A stretch of DNA of 64,000 nt from Sacculina carcini (lineage: Eukaryota; Arthropoda; Thecostraca; Sacculinidae): the NCBI GenBank assembly GCA_916048095.2, contig OU696573.1, forward strand, positions 11,439,806 through 11,503,805. The letters are read 5' to 3'. Below are positions 45,615-56,706 of the stretch, in pieces. The stretch's first letter is position 1. Each line of letters starts with the position of its first letter. The notes beneath the pieces were generated by a model that made no database searches, was not told where the DNA came from, and was given only the letters and a program-made list of their open reading frames with translations. Made by a program: the position numbers and the translations under genes.

Positions 45615-45779
45615 GGGGTGGAAGCGCGAACGCATCTACCCCGCTAACAAAAATTATACTCCCGAGTTACCCACATTTGGGGTAATCGCAGGGGTCAACC
45701 CAACCGAAGTGCAATGGAAGGGCCTCGTCCTGGGGGAACCGCCTTCATGATCACGGTGTCCCCTGAGCCAGGTAAGTAT
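45615..45779 (-). ncRNA. U1: U1 spliceosomal snRNA
   Basis: U1 snRNA pairs with 5' splice sites in the first step of spliceosome assembly. The minus strand begins ATACTTACCTGG, the invariant 5' end that pairs with 5' splice sites. It continues with GATCATGAAGGCGGTT (stem-loop I region), CCATTGCACT (stem-loop II loop), GACCCCTGCGATTACCCC, the Sm site AATTTTTG and a 3' stem-loop GCGTTCGCGC. The length of about 165 nt equals the vertebrate RNA. A run of T follows at 45611-45614. The loop sequences for the U1-70K and U1A contacts look conserved. Nothing suggests a pseudogene. Short open frames over this stretch should be ignored. Confidence 0.96.
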
Positions 45780-46211
45780 GCTTGATAGACGTCGCTGTTA
45801 CTCACTCGACCAGTTTGCCAACAGTATTTTGCTATTCCACATCTTGTGCACTTACTCAGCTTGAATGACACCTGAATGGGCAATATTTATCAATATGGAC
45901 ACCATTATCAGCTACTGGCACGCTTGCCACATCAAAATTAGTACTACTTGTATTAACGACGCTCAAAGAATCCACACAAAAGCGAATGTTATGGAGCAAG
46001 ATTGCTGATACGATTACAGCGCCACCTATCGACGATCGCCTCGTATAAAATAATAATGAACTTACCCTTTAGAATTGATATTTAATGAGATATATCCACA
46101 CTTCTTTCAAGTATGTTTCTAGCTGTTTTTATATTTGAAATGCTTTTATGTATTTACTGATGTAACCCCGTTAATATTAAAATATGTAAATAAAATGTGA
46201 GTTTGTAACGT

Positions 46212-46950
46212 AGCATGTAACCATGTAACCATGTAGCATGTAACCATGTAGCATGTAACCATGTAACATGTAACCATGTAACCATGTAACCATGTAGCAT
46301 GTAACCATGTAGCATGTAACCATGTAGCATGTAACCATGTAGCATGTAACCATGTAGCATGTAACCATGTAGCATGTATCCATGTAGCATGTATCCATGT
46401 AGCATGTAACCATGTAGCATGTAACCATGTAGCATGTAACCATGTAGCATGTAACCATGTAGCATGTAACCATGTAGCATGTAACCATGTAGCATGTAAC
46501 CATGTAGCATGTAAACATGTAGCATGTAACCATGTAGCATGTAAACATGTAGCATGTAACCATGTAGCATGTAACCATGTAGCATGTAACCATGTAGCAT
46601 GTAACCATGTAGCATGTAACCATGTAGCATGTAACCATGTAGCATGTAACCATGTAGCATGTAACCATGTAGCATGTAAACATGTAGCATGTAAACATGT
46701 AGCATGTAAACATGTAGCATGTAACCATGTAGCATGTAACCATGTAGCATGTAACCATGTAGCATGTAACCATGTAGCATGTAACCATGTAGCATGTAAC
46801 CATGTAGCATGTAACCATGTAGCATGTAACCATGTAGCATGTAAACATGTAGCATGTAAACATGTAGCATGTAAACATGTAGCATGTAAACATGTAGCAT
46901 GTAACCATGTAGCATGTAACCATGTAGCATGTAAACATGTAGCATGTAAC
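46212..46950. repeat. 15-bp minisatellite, about 49 copies
   Basis: Unit CATGTAGCATGTAAC with occasional C/A or A/T changes in the last triplet (AACC, AAAC, ATCC variants). The length is a multiple of three, so all minus-strand frames stay open and yield HATWL/MVTCY artefacts. Confidence 0.97.
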
Positions 46951-47113
46951 CATGACGAATGTTTGATCGCGATAGAACGAAGCCTAGTCAATGCAGACTT
47001 GCATTAATATATACATTATTATATAGATTTTCAGAATTACCTCGACATGAAACCGAGGGTGGTTTCATACCCCCCTCCCAAAAAAAAACACGAGTTTCTG
47101 GTGCGATACAAGT

Positions 47114-47770
47114 TTGGTCTCGCGCCACCTCGCGACCCTACCAGCTGTGTGTACGCCTGTTTGTTTGTATGTCTGTGTGTCATGTTTGTCCGTGTCATTG
47201 TGTATGTATTGTAGGAGCATGTGTGTGCGTGATCTTGTTTGTACGTGTGTCCGATCGTCCTGTCCTGTTATGTCTGTACTTGTAAATACAGTCGGTCCAA
47301 AGCACTCACGTTATCCACTTGTGTTGTTCCGTGGCAACCCAAACGCCACAATTTTAAAACAAGTTGGTGTTGTTGTTGAAAAAACGGTCCGAAATACATC
47401 TGAAAATGTCAGGACCGTTTTTGTTAAGTGTCAGCCACTAAATCCCAAAAAAATTTTCTATCAATATTTTCCACCGTTATTATCTGTCGCACTTTTAGCA
47501 GGCTTACTTGATATAGACATCGAGCTGTTAGTATGTAATGTAAGGCTATTCAATAATGCATACGAAAACAAATGCAATATAGCTGATAACAATATTTCCA
47601 ATACAGTGCAAGCGATATTATTATCGCAAACAAAAATCACCACACTGAAATCACACGCCATCATCGCATTTAATAAGCATACAGCACTTTCGCTATCAAA
47701 AAGCATATTAGAAATAGAAGAAAGGCAATGGAAACAGGAAAACCTGCCATTACATGCATATAACCAGTGA
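47114..47770 (+). CDS. Unassigned open reading frame, low confidence
   Basis: A 218-codon plus-strand frame between the 15-bp minisatellite and the TBCK 3' end. The first third is Cys/Val-rich and partly GT-repeat. From about 47286 the frame is free of simple repeat and reads like protein (YPLVLFRGNPNATI, TVFVKCQPLNPKKIFYQYFP, LSVALLAGLLDIDIELL, ALSLSKSILEIEERQ). Its base composition is AT-rich, unlike the GC-rich exons nearby. I recognise no family. It may be an exon of an unknown gene, a piece of a mobile element or chance. Confidence 0.25.
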   Translation: MVSRHLATLPAVCTPVCLYVCVSCLSVSLCMYCRSMCVRDLVCTCVRSSCPVMSVLVNTVGPKHSRYPLVLFRGNPNATILKQVGVVVEKTVRNTSENVRTVFVKCQPLNPKKIFYQYFPPLLSVALLAGLLDIDIELLVCNVRLFNNAYENKCNIADNNISNTVQAILLSQTKITTLKSHAIIAFNKHTALSLSKSILEIEERQWKQENLPLHAYNQ

Positions 47771-47802
47771 CTGTGTCAAGGAAGGGCATACAAGAACTGA
47801 AA

Positions 47803-47932
47803 CATCCAAAAATGTGCCAAGCTTCCCTCGAATATCCTAACATTTCCAGTGTGGTTCCTCATGTTTCGCCAAGTCGACGCATCTTTTTCCTCGCTTTCCC
47901 CCACGCTAACAAATCCTGGCGCCGCCCCTGCA
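47803..47932. mobile_element. CAGTGGCG-family MITE fragment
   Basis: Starts AAATGTGCCAAGCTT and ends TGGCGCCGCCCCTG; the left end is missing. Confidence 0.6.
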
Positions 47933-48095
47933 CACATGACACCTAGCATCGTAGCATTCTCACTGTATAACATGACTTGGCGGCATTAACTTGAAACAAC
48001 GGCTGCAATAAACACAGACGAACAATGTGATAGCGCATTTATAAACAGTGTCAGCTGAGTTCCCAGGTTGTCGTCCAGATGGCGCTCCCAGTCAG

Positions 48096-48211
48096 TCACG
48101 TGATCGCCTCCAGCAAGCCGGCCTGCGCTACAGCGTCGACGCCGCCGTGTAGCAAACACACGCGCCGCTGAGCCAGACCCAGCAAACTCTCGGCCACCTC
48201 ATCCCAGACAC

Positions 48212-48284
<73 letters not shown>

Positions 48285-48694
48285 AACTGGTAACACGAAC
48301 TGTGCATTCACAATACTGAAATGCAAGCTCGGCATCCGAATAAATCAAATAAACTAAATTAAATAATTATTTAAAATTTGCTTAATTGAATAATTACTGA
48401 ATAAAAAATAATTAAATAAATTGCCAAACAAATATAACCATTATTAATTAGATACTCAGTCCTTTTTCTTCGTAATTCATCTGCATTGCTGTGTTGTTGT
48501 GTGCTGCTATTTTTTAGCTGAGGCATCAGTAAAGACAAAACACCAATCAGCCAACACAAACACACACTGACACTGACACACACACTGACACACACACTGA
48601 CACTGACTCTGAGACACTGACACTGACACTGACACACACACACACACAAACACACACTGACACTGACACACACACTGACACACACACTGACACT

Positions 48695-48727
<33 letters not shown>

Positions 48728-49893
48728 ACACCCACAATGGACTACCGTCAGAAATAAAAACTTCTTATAGAAGGAAGTTTTACCAAATTCATAAATGAGT
48801 TCAGAAAACATTTACTGGCCAAACAATATTCCAGTGTAGCGTGATGCTTATCTATGTGCAAGTATATGCGATTGTGTGTTTATATGAAACTCTGTAAATG
48901 TGTCTGTATGAATGTACACGCGTGCGAGTGTGTATACAAGCCTGCGTGTATGCATGTATTCACCCTGCGTGTGATCTATATTTGATTGTTGTCGACTATA
49001 TAAATATCAGAATGAATGTGGCGCTAGCTGGCAAATAGTAGTAGTCTTGCTTAGTGTTTAAGTAAAGAAGTGTGAGTTTGTTGCACTATTGTCACATGTG
49101 CTTTTATCTCGTGTACTAGCGACTGAACTGCTTGTATGAGTGACCAATAAATTTACATATACACGGACACACACGCACACACATCCACCTGGTTGCAGGC
49201 GGGTAAATCGTGCCACTGTGCCAGCACAACAGTGAGCCTTTCCTCGGACGGCGCCAGCAGCCTCACTGAACTGAGATCCTCGCCAGCTGGTACACTGACA
49301 GAACCTCGCACACTCCCACCTCTATACCTACACCCACACACACAAACGTACAAATAAACGACCAATACAGCCTAGTCCATTCATGTGAGGTTGAAACGTG
49401 TTCTGAGCTTGGGAAGATACACATATATACGACAATTGGATGTTTTGGAACATGACATTTTTGGTTATTTTAATCAGCCAGCAATTAGCAGAAAAATAAA
49501 GCATGTAAAATTTAATAAATAACAATTTCTGATGACGAAAACTCCATAGGACTTAATAAGAAATGAATTTCATGCAAATAGTTCATAGGGATTTATAGGA
49601 TTATAAGATTCATGTGAAATTTCATCGTGTTGTCGTGGGAAAAGCGTACAATTCTGCGGGTCTAATATCGATCACAAGCGGTCTATTAGCCGAGTTCATG
49701 CGTTCTTTGAGATCGGCGGCGCTGATACGAGGCACGCGCAAGATTTTGAGCTGCTGCAAGCTGATTGGCTGAGAGCGCATGACGTCACCAGCACGCCGCT
49801 CGCTGATTGGTGCGTGCTCCCGGTACAACACCGAATCAGGCGTTCTCTCGCGCACGCGCACCGCCTCCTTCACCACCTCCTCTATGCTGATAT
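48096..49893 (-). CDS. TBCK: TBCK rhodanese-like C-terminal exons
   Basis: Exons 49650-49893, 49189-49327 and 48096-48197. RISAADL precedes [20 protein letters not shown] (split by an intron within the Leu codon), the rhodanese CH2A-type strand and helix. [13 protein letters not shown] occupies the active-site loop and has no cysteine, so sulfur transfer is unlikely. [13 protein letters not shown] matches RICILDGGINKI of human. Confidence 0.92.
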
Positions 49894-50847
49894 CTGGCAA
49901 ACATTAGTATTATTAATTACAGGCAAATTCAGGAGCATGGGATGAATACAAGTGCTATTACCACCTTGAGGTGGCTCCATGTACCGAAACACAGACACAC
50001 ACACACACCAACATACACACACACCAACATACACACACGCACATACACACACACACATACATAGACAAACAAAAACACCAACACACACACACACACACAC
50101 GGAAATACACGTACATACACACACGCACCAGCATACACAAAGCACCAACACACACAGACACACACACACAAAATACACATAAATACACACACGCAGACAC
50201 CGAAAAACCAAAAAAAACACACACACACACAAGCACAAACAAAACACCAACACACATACACATACAGAAATGCACAAACATACACACACACGCAGACACC
50301 AAAACACACACAAACAAACGCACACACAGAGCAAGCACCAGGCATGTCGGAGAAGAGCAGGATGCACTCGTTGAAGCCGCACTCGAGCAGGCGATCTCGC
50401 AGACGCTGCAGAATGCCGAGTCCAACACACAGCGCCAGACCGGAGTCGTTCAGTAGCAGTACGTCCCATATGTGGAAGATTTTGTGCAGCGGAAACACAT
50501 CTGCATTCACCGCCAATAAGTGTGTGTGTGTGTGTCAGTATATGTGTGAGGGTGTGTCTGTGTGTTTGTGTGTGTGTGTGTGTCAGTGTGTGTGTGTGAA
50601 TATAAATCTGATGTATTGCCACACACATAGATAAAAAACAAATTATAGAGCAAAAACACAATAAAAGGCAAGCCGAAGCCGGTTCGTCAAACCATAGCTC
50701 TTGCACGAACAGATATTGTTTAATATAATCGAGTTGTACAAGTATGTGACTGTGCACATTTGTGTGTGTGTATGTGTATGTGTCAGTGGAATAATGTGTA
50801 AGTACACACAACGGTATGTCAGTGGGTTGGGCAGCCAGGAACTGTGT

Positions 50848-50894
<47 letters not shown>

Positions 50895-51027
50895 AGTGGA
50901 TTAGTATTGTCAGTATAGCAGCAGACTGAATGATATGCAACAAAGCCAAGTGTTGAGCCTGCAACAATATGGAAATTTGCAACTGTGCAACAACGCAAAT
51001 ATAATAGTTTTTCTAATTCAACTCATA

Positions 51028-51082
<55 letters not shown>

Positions 51083-52728
51083 ACACACACACTTGACAAG
51101 CGTGCTCACGTGTAAACATGGTGAGAAACCAGGGAATGGAGTAGAGATCGGGAACGAATCCGATCTCGTGCAGGTGTTGGGAGAGCAGCGGTTCGTGAAA
51201 GGCCACCAGTTGCGAGAACACAGTGAGATACTCCTGAATGACGGCCGAGTTGTCTTTGAGAAAGAAATCGTGCAGGTATTTGTCGATGAAAGCCGACAAA
51301 CACGCAAAAGCCAGCGCTGAAAAAAACACACAGAACATTTTCGTACACAATTAATTCCAGCTGTTCATTTCATTAAACCAGCGGTTCTTCACCTGGGTTC
51401 CACAGTAGCCCCAGGAGTTCAGAGTCAGTTTCAGGGGTTCGGCGGTTTGGTTCACCCACTCGTATGATTCGTGACGTCAAGCTCTGCTTGGTCATCATTG
51501 GCTGCAGTTAATCACGCCACATCGCTTGGTCTTGATATCTGTGCTGCAAGCAACTCGGTCCACTCAGTAGTAGCCTACTTGTGTGACTGTCTTGATCGTA
51601 CGTTATTTGTGATTTTTCTCAATACTTCAAACACGAACGGTTCGATGAATGAATGTATGAAACGTGCGGGGTTGAGTAGCTGCAATAAGGTTGGGAACCA
51701 CTGCATTATCCTCATATTTAATAATAATAAAAATTGCCAGTGTTAAGGACTGATTGCAAAACACGATGTGTATTTGATATAGCCCACTTTGAGGACAAAC
51801 GTGCCAGCGATGAGAGAGAAATGGAGATCAGTTGTGGCAGATGAAGTGCGCAAATTAGCAGAAATTACCCGGCTGCACAAACAAAAAGGCGAGAAAAAAT
51901 CCAGTAGTTTACTACGATGTCAGGAGTAGGATATGTGGAATAACCGGGCTAGCACGGACACACAACATTAAATCAATCAAGCCGTTTATTGCTATCAATG
52001 CAGGCACCCAAAATGCGCCTTTCATTGCAATTCACCATTGCACGAAAAAGAGAATGAAAAGGAAAACAAGATTATATACACACATATATATAAACAATTA
52101 TCGATACGTTAACCAGCTGATTGTCGGTGAATGATGAATCGGCAGTGACGGGCGCCACTCACGTTCATTGTTGAAGTTGAGCGCGACCAGGGGCGCGGCC
52201 AGCGAGTCCAGCCCCTGCCAGTACACGTACCGCGGATGACTCACCACCCACGTCTTGAGCACGCGCTGCAGTGTGGCATGCGCGTCCGGCGATGACAACA
52301 GCTCGCTGTACTGGTGACACCGCGGAATGTCCACCTCTATCTGGAAATGGACAATCAACCGCCGATTAGTCCAACAGCACTGCTTTCTAATACTTATTTC
52401 TGGCAGCGAGCCAAAATTGTGCACAAATCACACATCGCGACCCAAACCAACATATATATACGAATTATCTTTATATGTATTGATTATGTTTCAAATCATA
52501 ACTTAGTTTAATCATGATCTGCTCGGGTCAAATCATGATTACAATTCAATCATACCATGCTTAGAATCCTAACACTCAACATCATGTATTATAATTATTG
52601 CACTGTATATTTTAGCGGCAAAATAAATATTTTCTTCGAGCCTTTAGCGACTCAAGTAAACGACTTGGCGACCCCACTTTCGGCCGCGACCCCGCGGGTT
52701 GGATACCACTGCCCTAGAACACAGTCTG

Positions 52729-52764
<36 letters not shown>

Positions 52765-55700
52765 CTGTCTGTCGGCGGGCACGGGAGTCGCCTTGTCGAT
52801 ACTATGATAGCGTGTGGCCAGCAATCCGCCCACGTTGAGCAGAGCGGCCCACACCAGACCGCGGTACAACGGAGCAATATCGATGCGTGCTTCGGCAACT
52901 AGCCGCTCCCGAGTGTATGGATACCCCTGCAAAACACACACACACACAAACATGGTATATACAGACACAATGCTGCATATGAGACATTTAAATTAATGTT
53001 AAATTACTCAAATACTCAATTACTCAAATTAATCACAAATACTGTTCAGCGCTGCTTGCATACATGTGTGTTTTGGTAACTCAAAAGGTGTCAAATTGTT
53101 ATGTATAACAATTAGGTTTGTGTGATTAAATTTCACACATATTACATATGGATAATATTGAACAAAGATGCCTGAAAGAAGCCCCGGGCTTAATAGGCAT
53201 TGTCAAGAAGAGGTGTATGAATTGTTCAGGTTAAGCGAGAAATTGTCGCTGATAAAAATATACGTTTTAAGTCTTATATGACAGAGGCAATGCCTGCCAA
53301 GCACTAGCAAAACCGCCCGGGGCAAAATACCCACAACAAAAAACTGAGGGAGTATAAAAGAGCGGTAGAATGGTAATGACCAGCAGTAGACGGCGAAACA
53401 GCGTGATGCGGTGCAGTTGATACTCAATATCCGACTCCTTAATGACCAGCGGCAGTAGGGCAGTTTCTTTCAGCTCACACAAGCTCTGACTGTGCAGCAG
53501 CGGCCGCTTACTGCACCACACACACACATACATACAGATATACATAGAGACAGACACACATATATACATACACATACAGATATACATAGAGAGAGACTGA
53601 CACATATATACACACACACACACACAGATACATATACACAGACACACACACATATGCATAGAGACAGACAGACATACATATATACAGATAAACACACACA
53701 CACACACATATGCATAGAGACAGACACACATATATACAGATACACATATACACAGACACACACACACATGGATATATGTTTGTTGTGTATCATTGTATAT
53801 GAATAGTGTTTATATGTGATTGCGCGCGCATGTGTGTGCATGTATGTACTTGTGTCTATATAACCTGGCTTGATAGCATTATTTCCACCTGTACAAGTGA
53901 AATGTAAGCCTGTCTATGAGCATTAGCTCGACGGGTCTTTTGCCAATTGTGATATTTATTGTTTGAACATTGTATATTTGTTTGTGGCAATACATGGTTA
54001 AATACAAACACAAATACACACAGGAAAGTATTGAAATATACAAGACAAGGACCATTACGAGAGGATATTCTGTCAAGCAATAAGCTTACATAACAACAAT
54101 GACATAACAACAATGATATACATGACAGACATAACAATGTTACCAAACACAATGACTGTGTCTGTGCCTAAGCATGTATGTATGTGTGTGAGTGTGTGTG
54201 TTTGTGTGTGTGTGTGAGTGTGAGTGTGTGTGTGTGTGAGTGTGAGTGTGTGTGTCTCTCTCTCTCTCTCTTTGTGTTTGTGTGTGTGTGTGTGTGTCTC
54301 TCTCTCTCTCTGTGTGTGTTTGTGTGACAGCCGATATCGCACGGGTCTTTGTCTAGCAGAGGGAAGAAGGCAGACGCTGACACGGCACTGAGACGCCGCA
54401 CCAGACTGTGCAGTGACAGTTCGACAACGCCAGCATCGTAGAGCAAGTCCCAGTCACGAGCCTCTCCCAAACTCTCTCCCGCCGCCGTGATCACTCTGCC
54501 CCGCAAACACCAACACACACACACACATTAGATATGCATACATTCATGTATGTTTCCAGCATACAATATTACATTATTGTAAAATGTGATTAACTAAAAG
54601 CTGGAAACTATTGACTTTATGCGCCTAGCTGTTTACTTTATGAACTTCGTTTACTTACTTTATTACTTACTTTACTTGTTTACTTACATCATGTTTGGTT
54701 TATAAACTTGACCTAAAGGAGCCATTTATATTCGTTTATGCTCGTAAAAGGACGTTATCGGGGTCACTGTGCAGTTGCTGCAAATGCCGACTAGTTTGAG
54801 AACCACTGCCTCGCTGGAGAGGAGCAGTGATGAGTATGATGGAGGTATGATGATGGTATGTGGTGGAGGTATGATGACGGTATGTGGTGGAGGTATGATG
54901 GTGGTATGTGGTGGAGGTATGATGGTGGTATGTGGTGGAGGTATGATGGTGGTATGTGGTGGAGGTATGATGGTGGTATATGATGGAGGTATGATGGTGG
55001 TATATGGTGGAGGTATGATGGTGGTATGTGGTGGAGGTATGATGGTGGTATGTGGTGGAGGTATGATGATGGTATGTGGTGGAGGTATGATGGTGGTATG
55101 TGGTGGAGGTATGATGGTGGTATGTGGTGGAGGTATGATGGTGGTATGTGGTGGAGGTATGATGGTGGTATGTGGTGGAGGTATGATGGTGGTATGTGGT
55201 GGAGGTATGATGATCGACAGCTCACGTGGGCAGTGTGAGAATGGCCGGTTTCTGTTTGACCACACCGTGACAGACGAGCTCGGCGTGCACATCGCCGCCG
55301 GCCAACTGCCACAAATGATAGACCTCGTCGAGCGGCAAACAACGCAGGTATGACGTCACACCGCCACTGCAGTCTGAAACACACAAACACACATAAATGA
55401 GCCGTGTCAAAATATGACGTCACATATATAATGGAGAGAAAGTATGACGTCACTGAGCCATCGCAAGCAGGAACAAAAATTAGCGAAGTTAAAGTATGAC
55501 GTCACACCGCCACAGCAGGCTTAACTAAGTACAATGTTGTGAATGTATTACGTCATAACGCGATAAAAAGCAACGATTACAGAATTAAATACAAATAATA
55601 AATATTTCCTCTACAGACCGCCTCCTTTAGTATAAAATTCCATCAAAAAGTGATTACGTCACCATGAGGACTCAGTTGATGGTGATACAAATTCTGTAAT

Positions 55701-56105
55701 ACCTAAAAAACGCCCAGAAATATCACCCAACCCTGACACAAACACTTATTTCACATATTTTCACAGCTTATCCAGTGTCCAGCTTGTGACATTAGCAAAA
55801 GTAACAATAACATTATTATTAATAATATTAATAAAACAGAATATACCTGGCGGTCGGTTTGGTAGAGATCGATCGATACTCGAATCCATCACCAGAGGAA
55901 ACGGTTGCCTCATATCCAGCTGCCCATCACTATCGTTGCATGTGACGTCATCAGCTGGATGTGACGTCACATCGCTGACGTCACATCCAGCTGATGACGA
56001 CAACAGGACGTGATTGGCCAGCTGATGGGCAGTGGGCCGACAGCTCGGATCCACCGTCAAACACTGACTTATGAAATCGCGTACATCACCGTTCATATCC
56101 TACCA

Positions 56106-56162
<57 letters not shown>

Positions 56163-56674
56163 ATTGTGGACTACGTGGTGTAGTGGTTAGCACACCCGCC
56201 TCACAAGCGGGAGGTCCGTGGTTCCAAACCCGGCAGAGGAGAATTACTTTGGGCAAATTCTATAATCCGCCCAGCAGTAAATGATGGTACCAGATATCAG
56301 TCATGTGTTGTGTCATGCATTCTGGGGAGGTGGTCCTCTCTAATACGTCTTCCGTCCTTGTGGCGCCATAGCGTGGAGAGGGTCGGTTCTGTGGTGGCAG
56401 CGAGCTGCACGGGACACACCTGTGTTTAACATTCAACATCTACACATTTACACATGGGATATAACAATGTATATACAATGTAACAATGTATAACTATGAG
56501 TAGTGTGCTACACAAGCGCAGCAACTACTCAAATACATTGTGGAAAATTTCGCCAGTAAATCAAACATACACTCGCACAAATACAATCGGTCAACGTACT
56601 AGCGAGATATTGCGACACGCTAAACGCCAGCACGTAAGTACGATATATGTGTGTGTGTGTGTGTGTGTGTAGGT

Positions 56675-56706
<32 letters not shown>

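Noticed and set aside
45695..45883. Small frame starting MPIQVSFKLSKCTRCG
   Set aside because: Overlaps the U1 snRNA gene and has no support of its own.
46146..46991. Three long minus frames of HATWL/MLHGY repeats
   Set aside because: Artefact of a 15-bp tandem repeat, a multiple of three.
54726..55453. Frames rich in IIPPPHTT or GGMMVV
   Set aside because: 24-bp minisatellite in a TBCK intron.
56168..56240. Functional tRNA-Val gene
   Set aside because: Acceptor stem does not pair and the sequence continues into a repeated SINE body.
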